From Evansella vedderi (GTDB lineage Bacteria > Bacillota > Bacilli > Bacillales > Salisediminibacteriaceae), in assembly GCF_030813435.1 (NCBI RefSeq), contig NZ_JAUSUG010000001.1:124001-188000 (forward strand): a DNA stretch of 64,000 nt, in the 5' to 3' direction. Shown here one piece after another: positions 43,785 through 52,880 of the stretch (positions are counted from its first letter, which is position 1; the number at the start of each line of letters is the position of its first letter). Both the position numbers and the translations under genes were made by a program. The notes under the pieces were generated by a model. It had not been told where the DNA came from, ran no database searches, and saw only the letters and a list, made by a program, of their open reading frames with translations.

Positions 43785-44560
43785 CTGATGTCCCTGTTTT
43801 CCCCCTATACATCCATTTTTATCTATTCAAAGTCTATATTATCGGGCACCTCACCTATATGCCTTTTCGCTAATTTATCTATTACATAATCTTGTTATTA
43901 ATATAACTTTTTTACTTGTGAAAGAAAGGGAAGAGTCTCTGTCAACGGCCTTGAAGAGAGTCAGTTCCAGTTACGTGTATTGGTACAATAGGAAATATAA
44001 TTGTTATGGCCATTTGTTCCAGGAGAGGTTTAAGAGTGAGAATGTTGAAATAACAGCACTGAGGTAGATTTATCAAAAAAAACCTAAAGGCAGGGCTGGT
44101 GAATAGTGTTTGGGATAGTAAGTGGACGAGCATCCATGAGTATTTACATAAAGGGAAAAAAACCGATATTGATAGAGTATTGAATTTATTTTCTCTTGAT
44201 AGAAAACTAGCAATGGAAAGATTCATTGCTTACATGGAAGAAGATAATGAAGATCAGTGTTTGGATTTAACCACAACAGTGAAGCTGTCTGATGATCAGG
44301 TTAGAGAATATCTTCGAACAGCAGGCGTTACAAGCAATAGTATGCTACAGCAGATGAACAAGGAAAAACGGGATGAGATTCTAACCCAAGTTAAAAAACT
44401 TAAGGGAGTATCCATTCGCCAGATCTCAAGAGTAACAGGGATTTCTAAAAGTGTTATTGGTCGTAATTAAGTGATTTGAAGGAATAAGAGTCCTGTGGAA
44501 GGGGGGCTACTAATATAGCCATACAAAAAAGGGACAAGGTACCTGTCCCTTTGTCTCATC
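43785..44560 (+). mobile_element. Degenerate RAYT element, fragment B with both ends
   Basis: The left 130 bases (43785-43917) match 59975-60105 upstream of the intact RAYT gene, including TTTTTATCTATTCAAAGTCT and GGGCACCTCACCTATATGCC. The next base pairs jump to mid-gene (homologous to about 60355), so the promoter-proximal and HUH-encoding part is deleted. From 43918 to 44470 the rest of the transposase reads with a ~14-base loss near 44050 and a TAG at the ACTGAGGTAG position. The 3' flank 44475-44560 is shared with fragments A and C and ends in a GGGACA palindrome. Confidence 0.8.
44531..44557. repeat. GGGACA palindromic repeat, copy 5
   Basis: GGGACAAGGTACCTGTCCCT then TTGTCTC; right end of RAYT fragment B and abutting the aldo/keto reductase stop. 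Confidence 0.8.
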
Positions 44561-44571
44561 CCTTTGTCCTA

Positions 44572-45555
44572 TTATCTCTTAAACTTCTCAAGAAATCTTG
44601 TTGGATACTCACTAGGAAGTTTACTTATTTCATCTAGTTTATTCCATTGGCTTTCACTTAAGCGCCAGCCAACACTTCCCATATTCTCTTCAAATTGTTC
44701 TAGACTACTGGCACCAAAAATAGGGGATGTAATTTCTTCTTTGTTTAGTAGCCAATTTAGAGCGACTTGAACAGGGGTTTTACCGATCTCTTGAGCTACT
44801 TCTTGTACAGCTCGTAATATCTCGAAATTTTTATTATTTGCTCGATATTCCCAGCTGGATTCACCTACGCCATGAGATAATCTTCCAGCAGTAGGTGTTT
44901 CCCCTTGTTTATATTTCCCCGTTAAAAATCCACCACCAATAGGAGCCCAAGGGATGACCCCAACGTTTTCTTCTTTACAAAGTGGCAAAATTTCTCGGTC
45001 CATATCACGAGTGATAAGACTATACTGTGGTTGAATCGAAATAAATCGAACAAGATTATTATAATCGCTATATGATAAGGCTTTCATCATTTGCCAAGCT
45101 AAAAAGTTAGAACAGCCTATGTATCGAACTTTTCCGGAACTGACTAAGTCGTCTAACGTTCTGATCGTTTCTTCAATAGGAGTAATATTATCCCATACAT
45201 GCAATTGATAAAGGTCAATATAATCTGTATTCAATCGCTTTAAACTTTGATCTACTCCTTCCATGATCCTTCGACGAGAATAACCAAAATCATTCGGATT
45301 TGGACCTACTCGCATCCGCACCTTGGTTGCTACTACAACCTCAGAACGACGGTCTTTAATTGCTTTTCCAACAATTTTCTCAGATTCCCCGCCAACATAT
45401 ACATCGGCAGTATCGATAAAATTACCTCCTCGGTCAAGGAAGTGATGAATCATATTAATGGAATCTGCTTCATTCATCTCATTACCAAAGGTCATTGCTC
45501 CTAAGCAAAGCTCAGACACTAACAAACCACTTTTTCCTAACGTCTTATATTGCAT
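44572..45555 (-). CDS. Aldo/keto reductase
   Basis: A 327-aa NADPH-dependent oxidoreductase with the (beta/alpha)8 AKR fold. Catalytic tetrad residues are in FIDTADVYVGGESE (Asp, Tyr), VVVATKVRM (Lys) and YIDLYQLHVWD (His). The cofactor-binding C-terminal IFGASSLEQFEENMGSVGW is typical. GGGAGAGAAG lies directly ahead of the ATG. The gene is flanked on both sides by palindromic repeats and has no functional neighbours, so no physiological substrate can be inferred. Confidence 0.92.
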   Translation of the reverse strand: MQYKTLGKSGLLVSELCLGAMTFGNEMNEADSINMIHHFLDRGGNFIDTADVYVGGESEKIVGKAIKDRRSEVVVATKVRMRVGPNPNDFGYSRRRIMEGVDQSLKRLNTDYIDLYQLHVWDNITPIEETIRTLDDLVSSGKVRYIGCSNFLAWQMMKALSYSDYNNLVRFISIQPQYSLITRDMDREILPLCKEENVGVIPWAPIGGGFLTGKYKQGETPTAGRLSHGVGESSWEYRANNKNFEILRAVQEVAQEIGKTPVQVALNWLLNKEEITSPIFGASSLEQFEENMGSVGWRLSESQWNKLDEISKLPSEYPTRFLEKFKR

Positions 45556-45644
45556 CTTCTCTCTCCCATCATTTTTAATATCCCCATCTCTTTATTTATT
45601 TGATCCTTTATTGAATTATTCCTTTAAATCAACAAAGAAATTTT

Positions 45645-45676
45645 GGACAGGGGGACAGGTACCAGTCCCCGTGTCC
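45645..45676. repeat. GGGACA palindromic repeat, copy 6
   Basis: GGACAGGGGGACAGGTACC, AGTCCCCGTGTCC; in the 5' flank of the aldo/keto reductase gene. Confidence 0.7.
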
Positions 45677-45861
45677 TATTTTAAATAATGGGAATGTTTT
45701 CCTTGACGAAACAGGTAGTTTTTTAATAATTTAATATTATAACAATTTTCATAGTGTTAAAGTCCTGGGTAAGTAGTCTCTTACCTCTTTTTTTTGACAA
45801 TTACAAAAACGATCAGAAAGTAGGGTTAATGTGAGTGTAATAGAAGGAGAAGAAATCTTAA

Positions 45862-46212
45862 ATGACTGATTGGATAATAGATTATAAATGGCACTTACTC
45901 ATTCTATCTGAAATATTGGGGTGGGGCTTCACATTTGTTATGATTTATGCCCGATATTTCTTAGAATCAAAGATTCTCTTTTGGCTCAGTTTGGTTATTA
46001 CCCTTTTTCTTTGCTATGTTTTGGACATTTACCTTTTCTTTTTGAGTTATACGTCTGGTGAAAGGTTCTTGGGGTGGTATGAATGGACCATTATTTTGTT
46101 ATTTGTCTATTTATTTACTGTAGGTAAAAAGCACTTAAAAAAACTCGACGCTAAAGGGTTCGAATATGCACAGAAATTAAATGGAGGTAGTAAGAATGAT
46201 AAAGAAGGTTGA
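45862..46212 (+). CDS. Hypothetical three-TM membrane protein, 116 aa
   Basis: Hydrophobic helices lie at about 14-32, 38-62 and 72-92, followed by a basic cytoplasmic tail (GKKHLKKLDAKGFEYAQKLN). AGAAGGAGAAG precedes the ATG. Its end overlaps the start of the acyltransferase-like gene by 17 bases, so the two are co-translated. Family unknown. Confidence 0.65.
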   Translation: MTDWIIDYKWHLLILSEILGWGFTFVMIYARYFLESKILFWLSLVITLFLCYVLDIYLFFLSYTSGERFLGWYEWTIILLFVYLFTVGKKHLKKLDAKGFEYAQKLNGGSKNDKEG

Positions 46213-46738
46213 AACAGAAAGGGAATTAGTGAAACATGAAGAGGTTTATAAGACGGTTTGGGAGGAAAAAAACTATGTGGATGAATACCCAGATGAAGGA
46301 GAAAAGTTCCTAATTTTATCTCCTGAAGGAGAAGTTGTAGGATGTTTTGAAATTTTCCCTTTTGAGAAGAATGGTCCATTGGATAGTATCTACCCCTTTT
46401 CTAGACTAGAAGAGATTTCCTCAAACGAAAAAAACGTATTTGAAATTGAAAAAGTTGCTATTCTCAGTCCGTATCGAGGAGGGAATTTTGTGACCAAAAT
46501 GATAGAGTTTTATATTAAATATGCTATTGAAAATAAAAAGGAGTACGTCATTGCTTTAATCAATAAAAGGTTTTACCGATACATAAAAGATAGAATGGGA
46601 ATTCCTCTAGTTAATGTCGAAAGTCGTTTAAAGGGAAGTTATGACTACGAAAAGACGTTGAAACCTATTATTGTGGATATTCAAAGGACAATAGAAAAAT
46701 ACGAAAGAGGGCAACTGAATTTTCGTAGCATTATGTAA
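46196..46738 (+). CDS. GNAT/acyl-homoserine-lactone-synthase-like acyltransferase
   Basis: A 180-aa protein with GNAT-like order: FLILSPEGEVVGCFEIFPF as the central strand pair, FEIEKVAILSPYRGGNFVTK as the acetyl-CoA pocket region, and VIALINKRFYRYIKDRMGIP as the later strand/helix. This layout resembles N-acyl amino acid synthase and autoinducer-synthase-like members of the GNAT clan. The ATG at 46196 follows GGAGGT. It is coupled to the upstream membrane protein. The acyl substrate is unknown. Confidence 0.55.
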   Translation: MIKKVETERELVKHEEVYKTVWEEKNYVDEYPDEGEKFLILSPEGEVVGCFEIFPFEKNGPLDSIYPFSRLEEISSNEKNVFEIEKVAILSPYRGGNFVTKMIEFYIKYAIENKKEYVIALINKRFYRYIKDRMGIPLVNVESRLKGSYDYEKTLKPIIVDIQRTIEKYERGQLNFRSIM

Positions 46739-46842
46739 ATAATCCTAAAGTTACGAATTACATATATATGTCCTGCCGTACCAACGCAATGATATTTTAA
46801 AGGAATATACGCAAACATAGAAGATGATTAGTCGTTTTTAAA

Positions 46843-46870
46843 GGGACGTGGGGATAGGTACCTTGTCCCT
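46843..46870. repeat. GGGACA palindromic repeat, copy 7
   Basis: GGGACGTGGGGATAGGTACC, TTGTCCCTGCTTGTTATG; its 3' flank matches copy 9 at 59196. Confidence 0.7.
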
Positions 46871-47092
46871 GCTTGTTATGCAAGACGGTGAGATAGTGTA
46901 GGTGTCTGTACACTGCGATTTATTATCTAACACTTTAAATCCGGATATTGATGAAGAAGTTAGTGCTGATGGGACAAGACTCCCTTTCTATTGTTCATTA
47001 TTTTGGAGTATCTCGGAACTTAGGTGACCAGTCAAGGAGAGCATTTGACAACTCGACTAGGTTCTGATGTTCTGTGGTTAGATTAGAAGGCT

Positions 47093-47273
47093 AAAGGAAT
47101 AATAACCGATAATGATAGAGCATTGAATTTATTTTCTCTTGATAGAAAACTAGAAATGGAAAGGTTCATCGCCTAAAAACCGTTTGAAGGGATAAGCGTT
47201 CTGTGGAAGGGGGTCAGCTCATACTCTAGCCATCCAAAAAAGAAAGGGACAAGGTTCCTGTCCCCTTGTCCCT
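47093..47273 (+). pseudogene. RAYT fragment C with 3' end and palindrome copy 8
   Basis: AAAGGAATAATAACCGATAA to TTCATCGCCT (47093-47170) matches the codons for KGEITDIDRGLNLFS...ERFI of the intact transposase. It then jumps directly to the conserved element 3' flank (TTTGAAGGGATAAGCGTTCT) and ends in GGGACAAGGTTCCTGTCCCC at 47246-47273. Everything else of the gene is deleted. Confidence 0.75.
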
Positions 47274-47316
47274 CGCAATAAATATATAATTTTTTATATA
47301 AGGATGTGTAACAACA

Positions 47317-48432
47317 GTGTATTGTACAAATTGTGGTACTCAAAATTCTGATAAAGCAAACTTCTGTCAATCTTGCGGTGAACAGTTCAATATAGTTGCT
47401 GCGACAGTGGAGAGTACTTCTTCAGATGATTTAACAGAACGGGTAAAATTGGAAAGGTTTGTTGGTAGTAATCAGGAATATTACTTTTATAAATGGCAAT
47501 TTGAAGATGATCGTATTGTAAAATGGGGTTTTAACTGGTCAGCAATGTTTTTAGGTTTTCTTTGGCTAGGTTATCGAAAAATGTATTTTTATATGTTTTG
47601 TTTGTTTCTTTATGAAATTGCTGTAACAGCTTTTGTATTTACAGTTGATCATGCTTTAATTAATTTATTGATGTACTTATCAACCCCTATTATTCTTCTA
47701 ATAGTCGGTGGATTTGCTAATCGCCTGTACTATAATCATGCAAAAGTTAAGATTACAGAGATTGAAAAGAGGTATCATTCACCTCGAGATATTCAAAATG
47801 CCCTATTATATAAGGGTGGTACAAGCTTATGGGGCCTTTTCGGTGGAATTATTGCAAGTACTATCCTTATTTTAGGGATTGCAGCAATAAGTCTTTATCA
47901 TTTGCAAAAAGAAATAAACGAATATTATCAGAACCCAAGCTATTTGGGCTCAAATATATCAAATACCAATCAATTCTATATTAATGAATCTCAGCCTCAA
48001 GAAATGGAGGAGTCCATTAGCATTAGTAAAGCAACTTTTTTTGAGGGGAAAGATTTGTATGGGAATAATATTAATTTAGCAGATTTTCAAAATAAGAATA
48101 TAATCTTATATTTTTGGGGCACGTATAATCCTACACATGAAAGGGATTTTCCATTTTTAAATAATCTCTATCAAGATTATAAAAATAAAGGGTTAGAGAT
48201 TATTGCCATTAATGTTAATGAAGAGAAAAGGGTAGTAGATAACTATTTAAGAGAACACCAAATAGATTTTACAGTCGTAGTAGATGAAAATTTAAAAATA
48301 ACTGAATTATATGGAGTTAGTCCAATTCCAGCAGTATTTTTGATTCATAATGGAGAAATTGTGAATGACTTTATAGGTCCAATACATAAAGAGGAAAATA
48401 AAATATTACAGTTCGTTGCAAATAGTCAATGA
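47317..48432 (+). CDS. Zinc-ribbon / DUF2628 / TlpA-like fusion lacking redox cysteines
   Basis: A 371-aa three-part protein starting at GTG. Residues 3-23 are a four-Cys zinc ribbon (CTNCG...CQSCG). Residues about 50-190 are DUF2628-like, with FNWSAMFLGFLWLGYRKMYF and two or three membrane segments, then another helix (LFGGIIASTILILGIAAISL). From about 235 an extracytoplasmic TlpA/AhpC-TSA-like domain reads ATFFEGKDLYGNNINLADFQ, then IILYFWGTYNPTHERDFPFL and YGVSPIPAVFLIHNGEIV with the cis-Pro. The CxxC of thioredoxins is replaced by YNPT, so disulfide chemistry is not possible. It probably works with the lipoprotein that follows. Confidence 0.75.
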   Translation: MYCTNCGTQNSDKANFCQSCGEQFNIVAATVESTSSDDLTERVKLERFVGSNQEYYFYKWQFEDDRIVKWGFNWSAMFLGFLWLGYRKMYFYMFCLFLYEIAVTAFVFTVDHALINLLMYLSTPIILLIVGGFANRLYYNHAKVKITEIEKRYHSPRDIQNALLYKGGTSLWGLFGGIIASTILILGIAAISLYHLQKEINEYYQNPSYLGSNISNTNQFYINESQPQEMEESISISKATFFEGKDLYGNNINLADFQNKNIILYFWGTYNPTHERDFPFLNNLYQDYKNKGLEIIAINVNEEKRVVDNYLREHQIDFTVVVDENLKITELYGVSPIPAVFLIHNGEIVNDFIGPIHKEENKILQFVANSQ

Positions 48433-48470
48433 AAGAAGTAATAAACACAATTAAAGAGGGAAATTAAATT

Positions 48471-49925
48471 ATGAAAATATTATTAACAGTGTTAATACTA
48501 GTTATCTTTCTTGCTGGTTGTGGAGATACATCAACTAAGAAGAGCAGTAGTGATATAACAACCTCTAAATTAATAACCGTTGGGGATTCAAAGCAACAAA
48601 TGGTTGAACTGCTTGGTGAAACAAAGGAAATACAAAGTAATCGTTTAACTCCATTCGGTACTTTTGACTTATACCGATATGGGGATACAATTTACTACAT
48701 ACAAGAGCAGGTTGTAGGAGTGATTAAAACAAGTGATCCTTCCTTTTCTACAAAAAAAGATATTGCTGTAGGAGATTCAGCAGATAAGATTTATCGGTTA
48801 TATGAGCAAGTTAATGATATAGAAATAATTACATTTGATGAGAAAATGGATGAGGTAGCTATTGCTTTGTTTGATAATCAGTTAGATAAGTCATTGATGT
48901 TCTATGTAAATAGTAAAGGTAATATAGAAGAAATTTATATAGCGAATCAAGCAATTGGAATCATTGCAGAAACGTTATTAGGTGCAATTTCACAGGATTT
49001 AGGCTTAGATTATCACAAGCTTAACGAATCCAATCGTTCATTTTTGCTAGGTGAAACCCTTATTCAATCTGTTATTCAACATAAGGTTAGTCATTTTCAG
49101 TACATCACACGTTATGAAATTGCTGCTCATTATTTGATGGAGGCATTAGAGATTGCTTTAAGAAATGGTAACGATGATATGGCAGACGTGCTTCGTCAAA
49201 TTGGAGAGAAAGAATATGGAGAATCAGTTGAAAATGATAGTAATCGTTTTATTGAACCTCCTAATAATAATGAAAACCAAAAAATGAACAATAAAGAAAC
49301 TTTAGAAAGTAATCAAACGGATGAAGTTGTGGAAGATGAATTTTCTTTTATAATTGATGAAGAAACAGGAGAACGAGTTTTAGTTGTGGAAGAAAGTGAA
49401 TATTCTAGAACACTAAAACGTAATGAGGAAATCGTAAGAAAAGCAAGTGAGTTATCATTAGGAGTTCATCTAGAAGAGGTTATAAATACTCTTGGGGAGC
49501 CAGATGAACCTGTTTGGCAAGCTAATTCAACTAATAACCGTTTGTATTATGACAGTAGTGTAGAATATCATCCTATTCGTTTTATCTTTAAACAAGAAAA
49601 GCTTATAGGACTGAGGTATAGTTATTCTTTATTACAAGAGTATATTTTAACGGAGACAGGTGTTCGACCAAACTCAGATTTAAAAGATGTTATAGATGTT
49701 TATAAAAACAACGAAGTCAAAGGGTACCAAAGAAAAACTAATCCTAATTCAAAATTATTAATAGTAGATATAGCAGAAGATGAAGTAAAAGCTTTTGAGT
49801 TTCTCAAAAGCCCTTATGATGGCTCATTTCCTTTAGTGAGCTTTAGTAGAGGAACAAAGATATTTATAGCTAACGTAGAGAATTTGGATATAAGGGACTT
49901 TGAAGAAATAGATTTAAACTACTAG
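48471..49925 (+). CDS. Lipoprotein with SmpA/OmlA-like repeats, 484 aa
   Basis: A lipobox LAGC follows a short hydrophobic signal (MKILLTVLILVIFLAGC). Repeated motifs ITVGDSKQQMVELLGE, IAVGDSADKIYRLYEQ and LGVHLEEVINTLGEPDEPVW resemble the SmpA/OmlA-type fold that measures short extracytoplasmic peptides or envelope proteins. A helical central part (about 165-235) and an acidic, Asn-rich linker (about 255-310) separate the N- and C-terminal halves. It lies 38 bases after the zinc-ribbon fusion with a GAGGG site and is likely its partner at the membrane surface. Function unknown. Confidence 0.65.
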   Translation: MKILLTVLILVIFLAGCGDTSTKKSSSDITTSKLITVGDSKQQMVELLGETKEIQSNRLTPFGTFDLYRYGDTIYYIQEQVVGVIKTSDPSFSTKKDIAVGDSADKIYRLYEQVNDIEIITFDEKMDEVAIALFDNQLDKSLMFYVNSKGNIEEIYIANQAIGIIAETLLGAISQDLGLDYHKLNESNRSFLLGETLIQSVIQHKVSHFQYITRYEIAAHYLMEALEIALRNGNDDMADVLRQIGEKEYGESVENDSNRFIEPPNNNENQKMNNKETLESNQTDEVVEDEFSFIIDEETGERVLVVEESEYSRTLKRNEEIVRKASELSLGVHLEEVINTLGEPDEPVWQANSTNNRLYYDSSVEYHPIRFIFKQEKLIGLRYSYSLLQEYILTETGVRPNSDLKDVIDVYKNNEVKGYQRKTNPNSKLLIVDIAEDEVKAFEFLKSPYDGSFPLVSFSRGTKIFIANVENLDIRDFEEIDLNY

Positions 49926-50093
49926 GATGGGGTTTGAGTCCCTGTCACCACCCGATTTTTGAGATAGGTTTTATCGATAGACTTAGAGCTTTAAATACCA
50001 AAAAACGGTAAAATTTAGGTGGAGATGTACATTAAGAAATTAGCAAAACCTTAATATACCGCACTTTTCACACACAGCGTTAAAGATATTACA

Positions 50094-50240
50094 CACTCTC
50101 ACCTTAGGGGCGGCATGATGTAATGATCCTAAAACCCTTGATATGAGTGGGCTAGGTAGTAAGGTGAGAGTGAAATGCTAACATTGAATAGTGGAGGCTT
50201 CTCCTAAGTTGACCAAACTTAAGAGAAGTTTCTTTTTATT
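50094..50240 (+). ncRNA. Structured element with downstream terminator, class unknown
   Basis: Perfect 13-bp arms CACTCTCACCTTA (50094-50106) and TAAGGTGAGAGTG (50160-50172) enclose a nested CCTA-AAA-CCC / GGG-C-TAGG stem. A second hairpin (CTTCTC...AAGTT / AACTT...GAGAAG) with TTTCTTTTTATTT follows at 50196-50238. The layout of aptamer-like stem plus terminator resembles a riboswitch or small RNA, but it matches no class I recognise. It lies about 140 bases before the hybrid kinase gene. Confidence 0.4.
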
Positions 50241-50379
50241 TCTTGAGTAATATGAGATAGAAATTTTTTCATCGGTTCAAAAAGCATCTATTGAACTATT
50301 GAAAAAAATTAAACATTTCATATTAAATTAATTTCGTTTATGATATTAGAAAGAATTACTGTGTGATGGGGGGATTCAA

Positions 50380-52230
50380 TTGTATGGGAATATTCTTGAA
50401 TTTCATGATATAACCTATAGTAATACAGATGGAAAATTTAATAATTTACATTTAAATTTGGGATATCAAGAAATTCATGCATTGATTATCAAAAACAGTT
50501 CAGAGCAAAATCTCCTGATGGAGTATTTTAATTTATTAGAACAGAAAAGGAATATAAAGGGGAAAGTTATTTTTAAAGGGAAAATGCTCGATAGACGAAA
50601 AATTACGGAAAATAACATAGCTCTATTGCATCAAAAACCTTTGTTAATTAATAACTTCTCCGTTGCTGAGAACTTATCATTAACAAATATCCCTCAGATA
50701 AAGTTTCTTCCTTTTATAAATTGGCGAAGGGTAAAGAGAAATGCGAAATCAATTATAGAGGAGCTTGACTTTCAGATTAATTGGAAAACAAAGGTGAAAA
50801 GTTTATCGAATGAGAATAAAAGAATTGTTTATTTAGCTGGTGTTCTTCTAAATAAACCGGAAGTGATTATTATGCATGAGCCAATGGACGGATTATCAGC
50901 AAAGAACGCCGCAAAGGTGTATAAAATAATCAAGCAATATAAAGAGGATGGATGCAGCATCCTTTATATTACAAAGCAATGGGAAGAAGCGCTAAAACTA
51001 GCAGACCGAATTACTATATTATCAAAAGGAAAAATAACAGATGAAATGTCGGTAACGACGGCCCAAAAAGATCCTGAACGACTTTTAAAGGCAATGGGAA
51101 ACTATAAACATAAAGGCGCAGAAAAGGACAGGGAAGACGATTTACAGCATGTTTTGGAAGCTGTCTATAAAGCTTCAGAGTTCTTAACTTCGGAGTATGA
51201 ATTGAAGGATATACTATTACTTGTTGCTAGAGAAGCCACCAATATATTAAATTCAGATGGTTCCAACATTTATTTAATTGACGAGAGTACAGGGTCTATT
51301 ATTGATAATTATGAATTCAAAAAAAAGAAACATCTGCAAACACAGTTAAAGAAAGATGCTATAATTAATATTGCGCATGAAAATGATATTTATTATGTGA
51401 ATCAAAATGAAAAAGATTTTAACACACTCTTTGAAAAAAACAATAATGTAAAAACGATTATATGTGTTCCAGTTTTAATTCGATCGCAAGTAACAGGTTT
51501 GATTCAAATTTACTATGAAAACTTTTATGTTTACTCTAAAGAGGAAGTGAAATATTTATCTGCATTGGCCCGTCATGCGGCTATAGCGATTGATAGTACT
51601 AGACTGATGGGAAGGTCAGCCCTTTTGCAAGAGAGCCATCATAGGATAAAAAATAACCTCCAATCCATAGTTGGATTGATGACCTTACAAAAACAATTTG
51701 TTAAAAAGAATTCAGAAAAATCCATTACAGACACGTTAGACAATATTATTAGCAGAGTTAAAAGTATCGCTGCTGTTCATGACTTGTTATCGAAAGAAAG
51801 GTTAGGAAGAAGTATCATAAACGTTAGAGAGATTATTGAAGCCATCGTAAACTTTAACCATGTGGATCCTGATATATCTATTTATTTAGATCTAGATGAT
51901 ATTTTTATTCCATATAGTAAAGCTTCTTCCATTGCCTTGATAATCAATGAGTTAGTAACCAACTGCCTTAAACATGCTTTTGATCATTTAACGGAAGGTG
52001 TTATCCACATAAAATGTAAACGCATACAAGAATTGGTTTGTATAACGGTTAATGATAATGGAAATGGACTTCCAGAAGATTTTGATGTAAATAAATTGGA
52101 TAGCCTTGGTTTATCCATTTTACATTCTATTGTAAGAAATGAATTTAAAGGAGAAATGAAGTTTTTCCATAAAGATGGTACAAGTGTATTTATTACTTTT
52201 CATATAGATAAGATTTTTTTACATTATTAA
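50380..52230 (+). CDS. Hybrid sensor kinase: degenerate sugar-ABC-ATPase domain + GAF + HisKA_2 + HATPase
   Basis: A 616-aa kinase starting at TTG after a GGGGGG site. Residues about 1-240 resemble the first nucleotide domain of RbsA/MglA, but Walker A is replaced by LIIKNSSEQNLL. The signature is KSLSNENKRIVYLAG and Walker B reads VIIMHEPMDGL, so ATP hydrolysis is unlikely. A GAF domain spans about 255-400. The HisKA_2 box ESHHRIKNNLQSIVGLM holds the phospho-His (420 or 421), and HATPase has NELVTNCLKHAF and DNGNGLP. This resembles EutW-type kinases paired with ANTAR regulators, and the ANTAR protein is encoded next. The ABC-like head may sense the transporter encoded downstream. Confidence 0.85.
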   Translation: MYGNILEFHDITYSNTDGKFNNLHLNLGYQEIHALIIKNSSEQNLLMEYFNLLEQKRNIKGKVIFKGKMLDRRKITENNIALLHQKPLLINNFSVAENLSLTNIPQIKFLPFINWRRVKRNAKSIIEELDFQINWKTKVKSLSNENKRIVYLAGVLLNKPEVIIMHEPMDGLSAKNAAKVYKIIKQYKEDGCSILYITKQWEEALKLADRITILSKGKITDEMSVTTAQKDPERLLKAMGNYKHKGAEKDREDDLQHVLEAVYKASEFLTSEYELKDILLLVAREATNILNSDGSNIYLIDESTGSIIDNYEFKKKKHLQTQLKKDAIINIAHENDIYYVNQNEKDFNTLFEKNNNVKTIICVPVLIRSQVTGLIQIYYENFYVYSKEEVKYLSALARHAAIAIDSTRLMGRSALLQESHHRIKNNLQSIVGLMTLQKQFVKKNSEKSITDTLDNIISRVKSIAAVHDLLSKERLGRSIINVREIIEAIVNFNHVDPDISIYLDLDDIFIPYSKASSIALIINELVTNCLKHAFDHLTEGVIHIKCKRIQELVCITVNDNGNGLPEDFDVNKLDSLGLSILHSIVRNEFKGEMKFFHKDGTSVFITFHIDKIFLHY

Positions 52231-52292
52231 TTTAAAGTGATTAATGAGATTTTGGAGCATAGTATTTAGCAAAGAAAATTGGAGTGGAGAAT

Positions 52293-52880
52293 ATGAAAAA
52301 AAAATTAAGGGTTTTAATTGCTGAAGATGAATACTTATGCTTGTTAGGTTTAAGGGCTAATATTGAGGAGCTGGGGCATGTGGTTATAGCAGAAGCAACA
52401 GATGGTAAGAGTGCTGTTGAATTAGCAATAAAGAAAAAACCAGACATTGTTATAACAGATATTAATATGCCGATCCTTGACGGGCTTGAAGTTATAAAAA
52501 ATATAAATGAAACATTATTTATTCCTAGCATTATTGTTAGTGGATATTATGATGAAAACTTAATTAAGAGGGCTACAGAGGAAGGGGTACTTTATTATTT
52601 AGTAAAACCCATAGATTTTAAAGATATAAAAATTGCTATAGAGATTACTTCAGCTAGGTTTGAAGAATTTAAAAGATTACAGGATGAGTTACAGGATACT
52701 AAAAAAGCCCTTGATGCAAGAAAGCATATTGAAAAGGCAAAGGGAATACTAATGGATAGGATGAAACTGAAGGAACCTGAAGCTATGAAAAGACTGCAGA
52801 AAATGAGCAGGGATAATAACCAAAAACTAGTAGATGTAGCTAAAGATCTAATTAAAGCAGATTCTTTATTTCAACAGTAG
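52293..52880 (+). CDS. Response regulator with ANTAR RNA-binding output domain
   Basis: A 195-aa regulator. The receiver domain (about 1-120) carries the acidic pocket in VLIAEDEYLC and the phospho-Asp in DIVITDINMPILDG, with Lys in YYLVKPIDF. The C-terminal ANTAR domain (about 140-190) has ARKHIEKAKGILMDRMKLKE and EAMKRLQKMSRDNNQKLVDV. ANTAR domains bind twin-hairpin RNA and prevent transcription termination. It is encoded 62 bases after the kinase, and the next transcribed region is a long leader with a terminator, which is the expected target. The ATG at 52293 has GGAGTGGAG; a GTG nine bases upstream is an alternative. Confidence 0.92.
   Translation: MKKKLRVLIAEDEYLCLLGLRANIEELGHVVIAEATDGKSAVELAIKKKPDIVITDINMPILDGLEVIKNINETLFIPSIIVSGYYDENLIKRATEEGVLYYLVKPIDFKDIKIAIEITSARFEEFKRLQDELQDTKKALDARKHIEKAKGILMDRMKLKEPEAMKRLQKMSRDNNQKLVDVAKDLIKADSLFQQ

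Larger units (their letters stand above)
46739..47316. other. Intergenic region carrying repeats and gene fragments
   Basis: Holds palindrome copies 7 and 8 and RAYT fragment C. Between them, at about 46902-47035, a short frame reads VHCDLLSNTLNPDIDEEVSA and an overlapping one reads IVHYFGVSRNLGDQSRRAF, possibly the remains of another small gene. No intact gene is present. Confidence 0.45.

Noticed and set aside
49930-49970. CTGTCACCACC motif also seen near 30621 and, altered, near 40230, as a second repeat family
   Set aside because: Matches are too short and diverged to call by eye.
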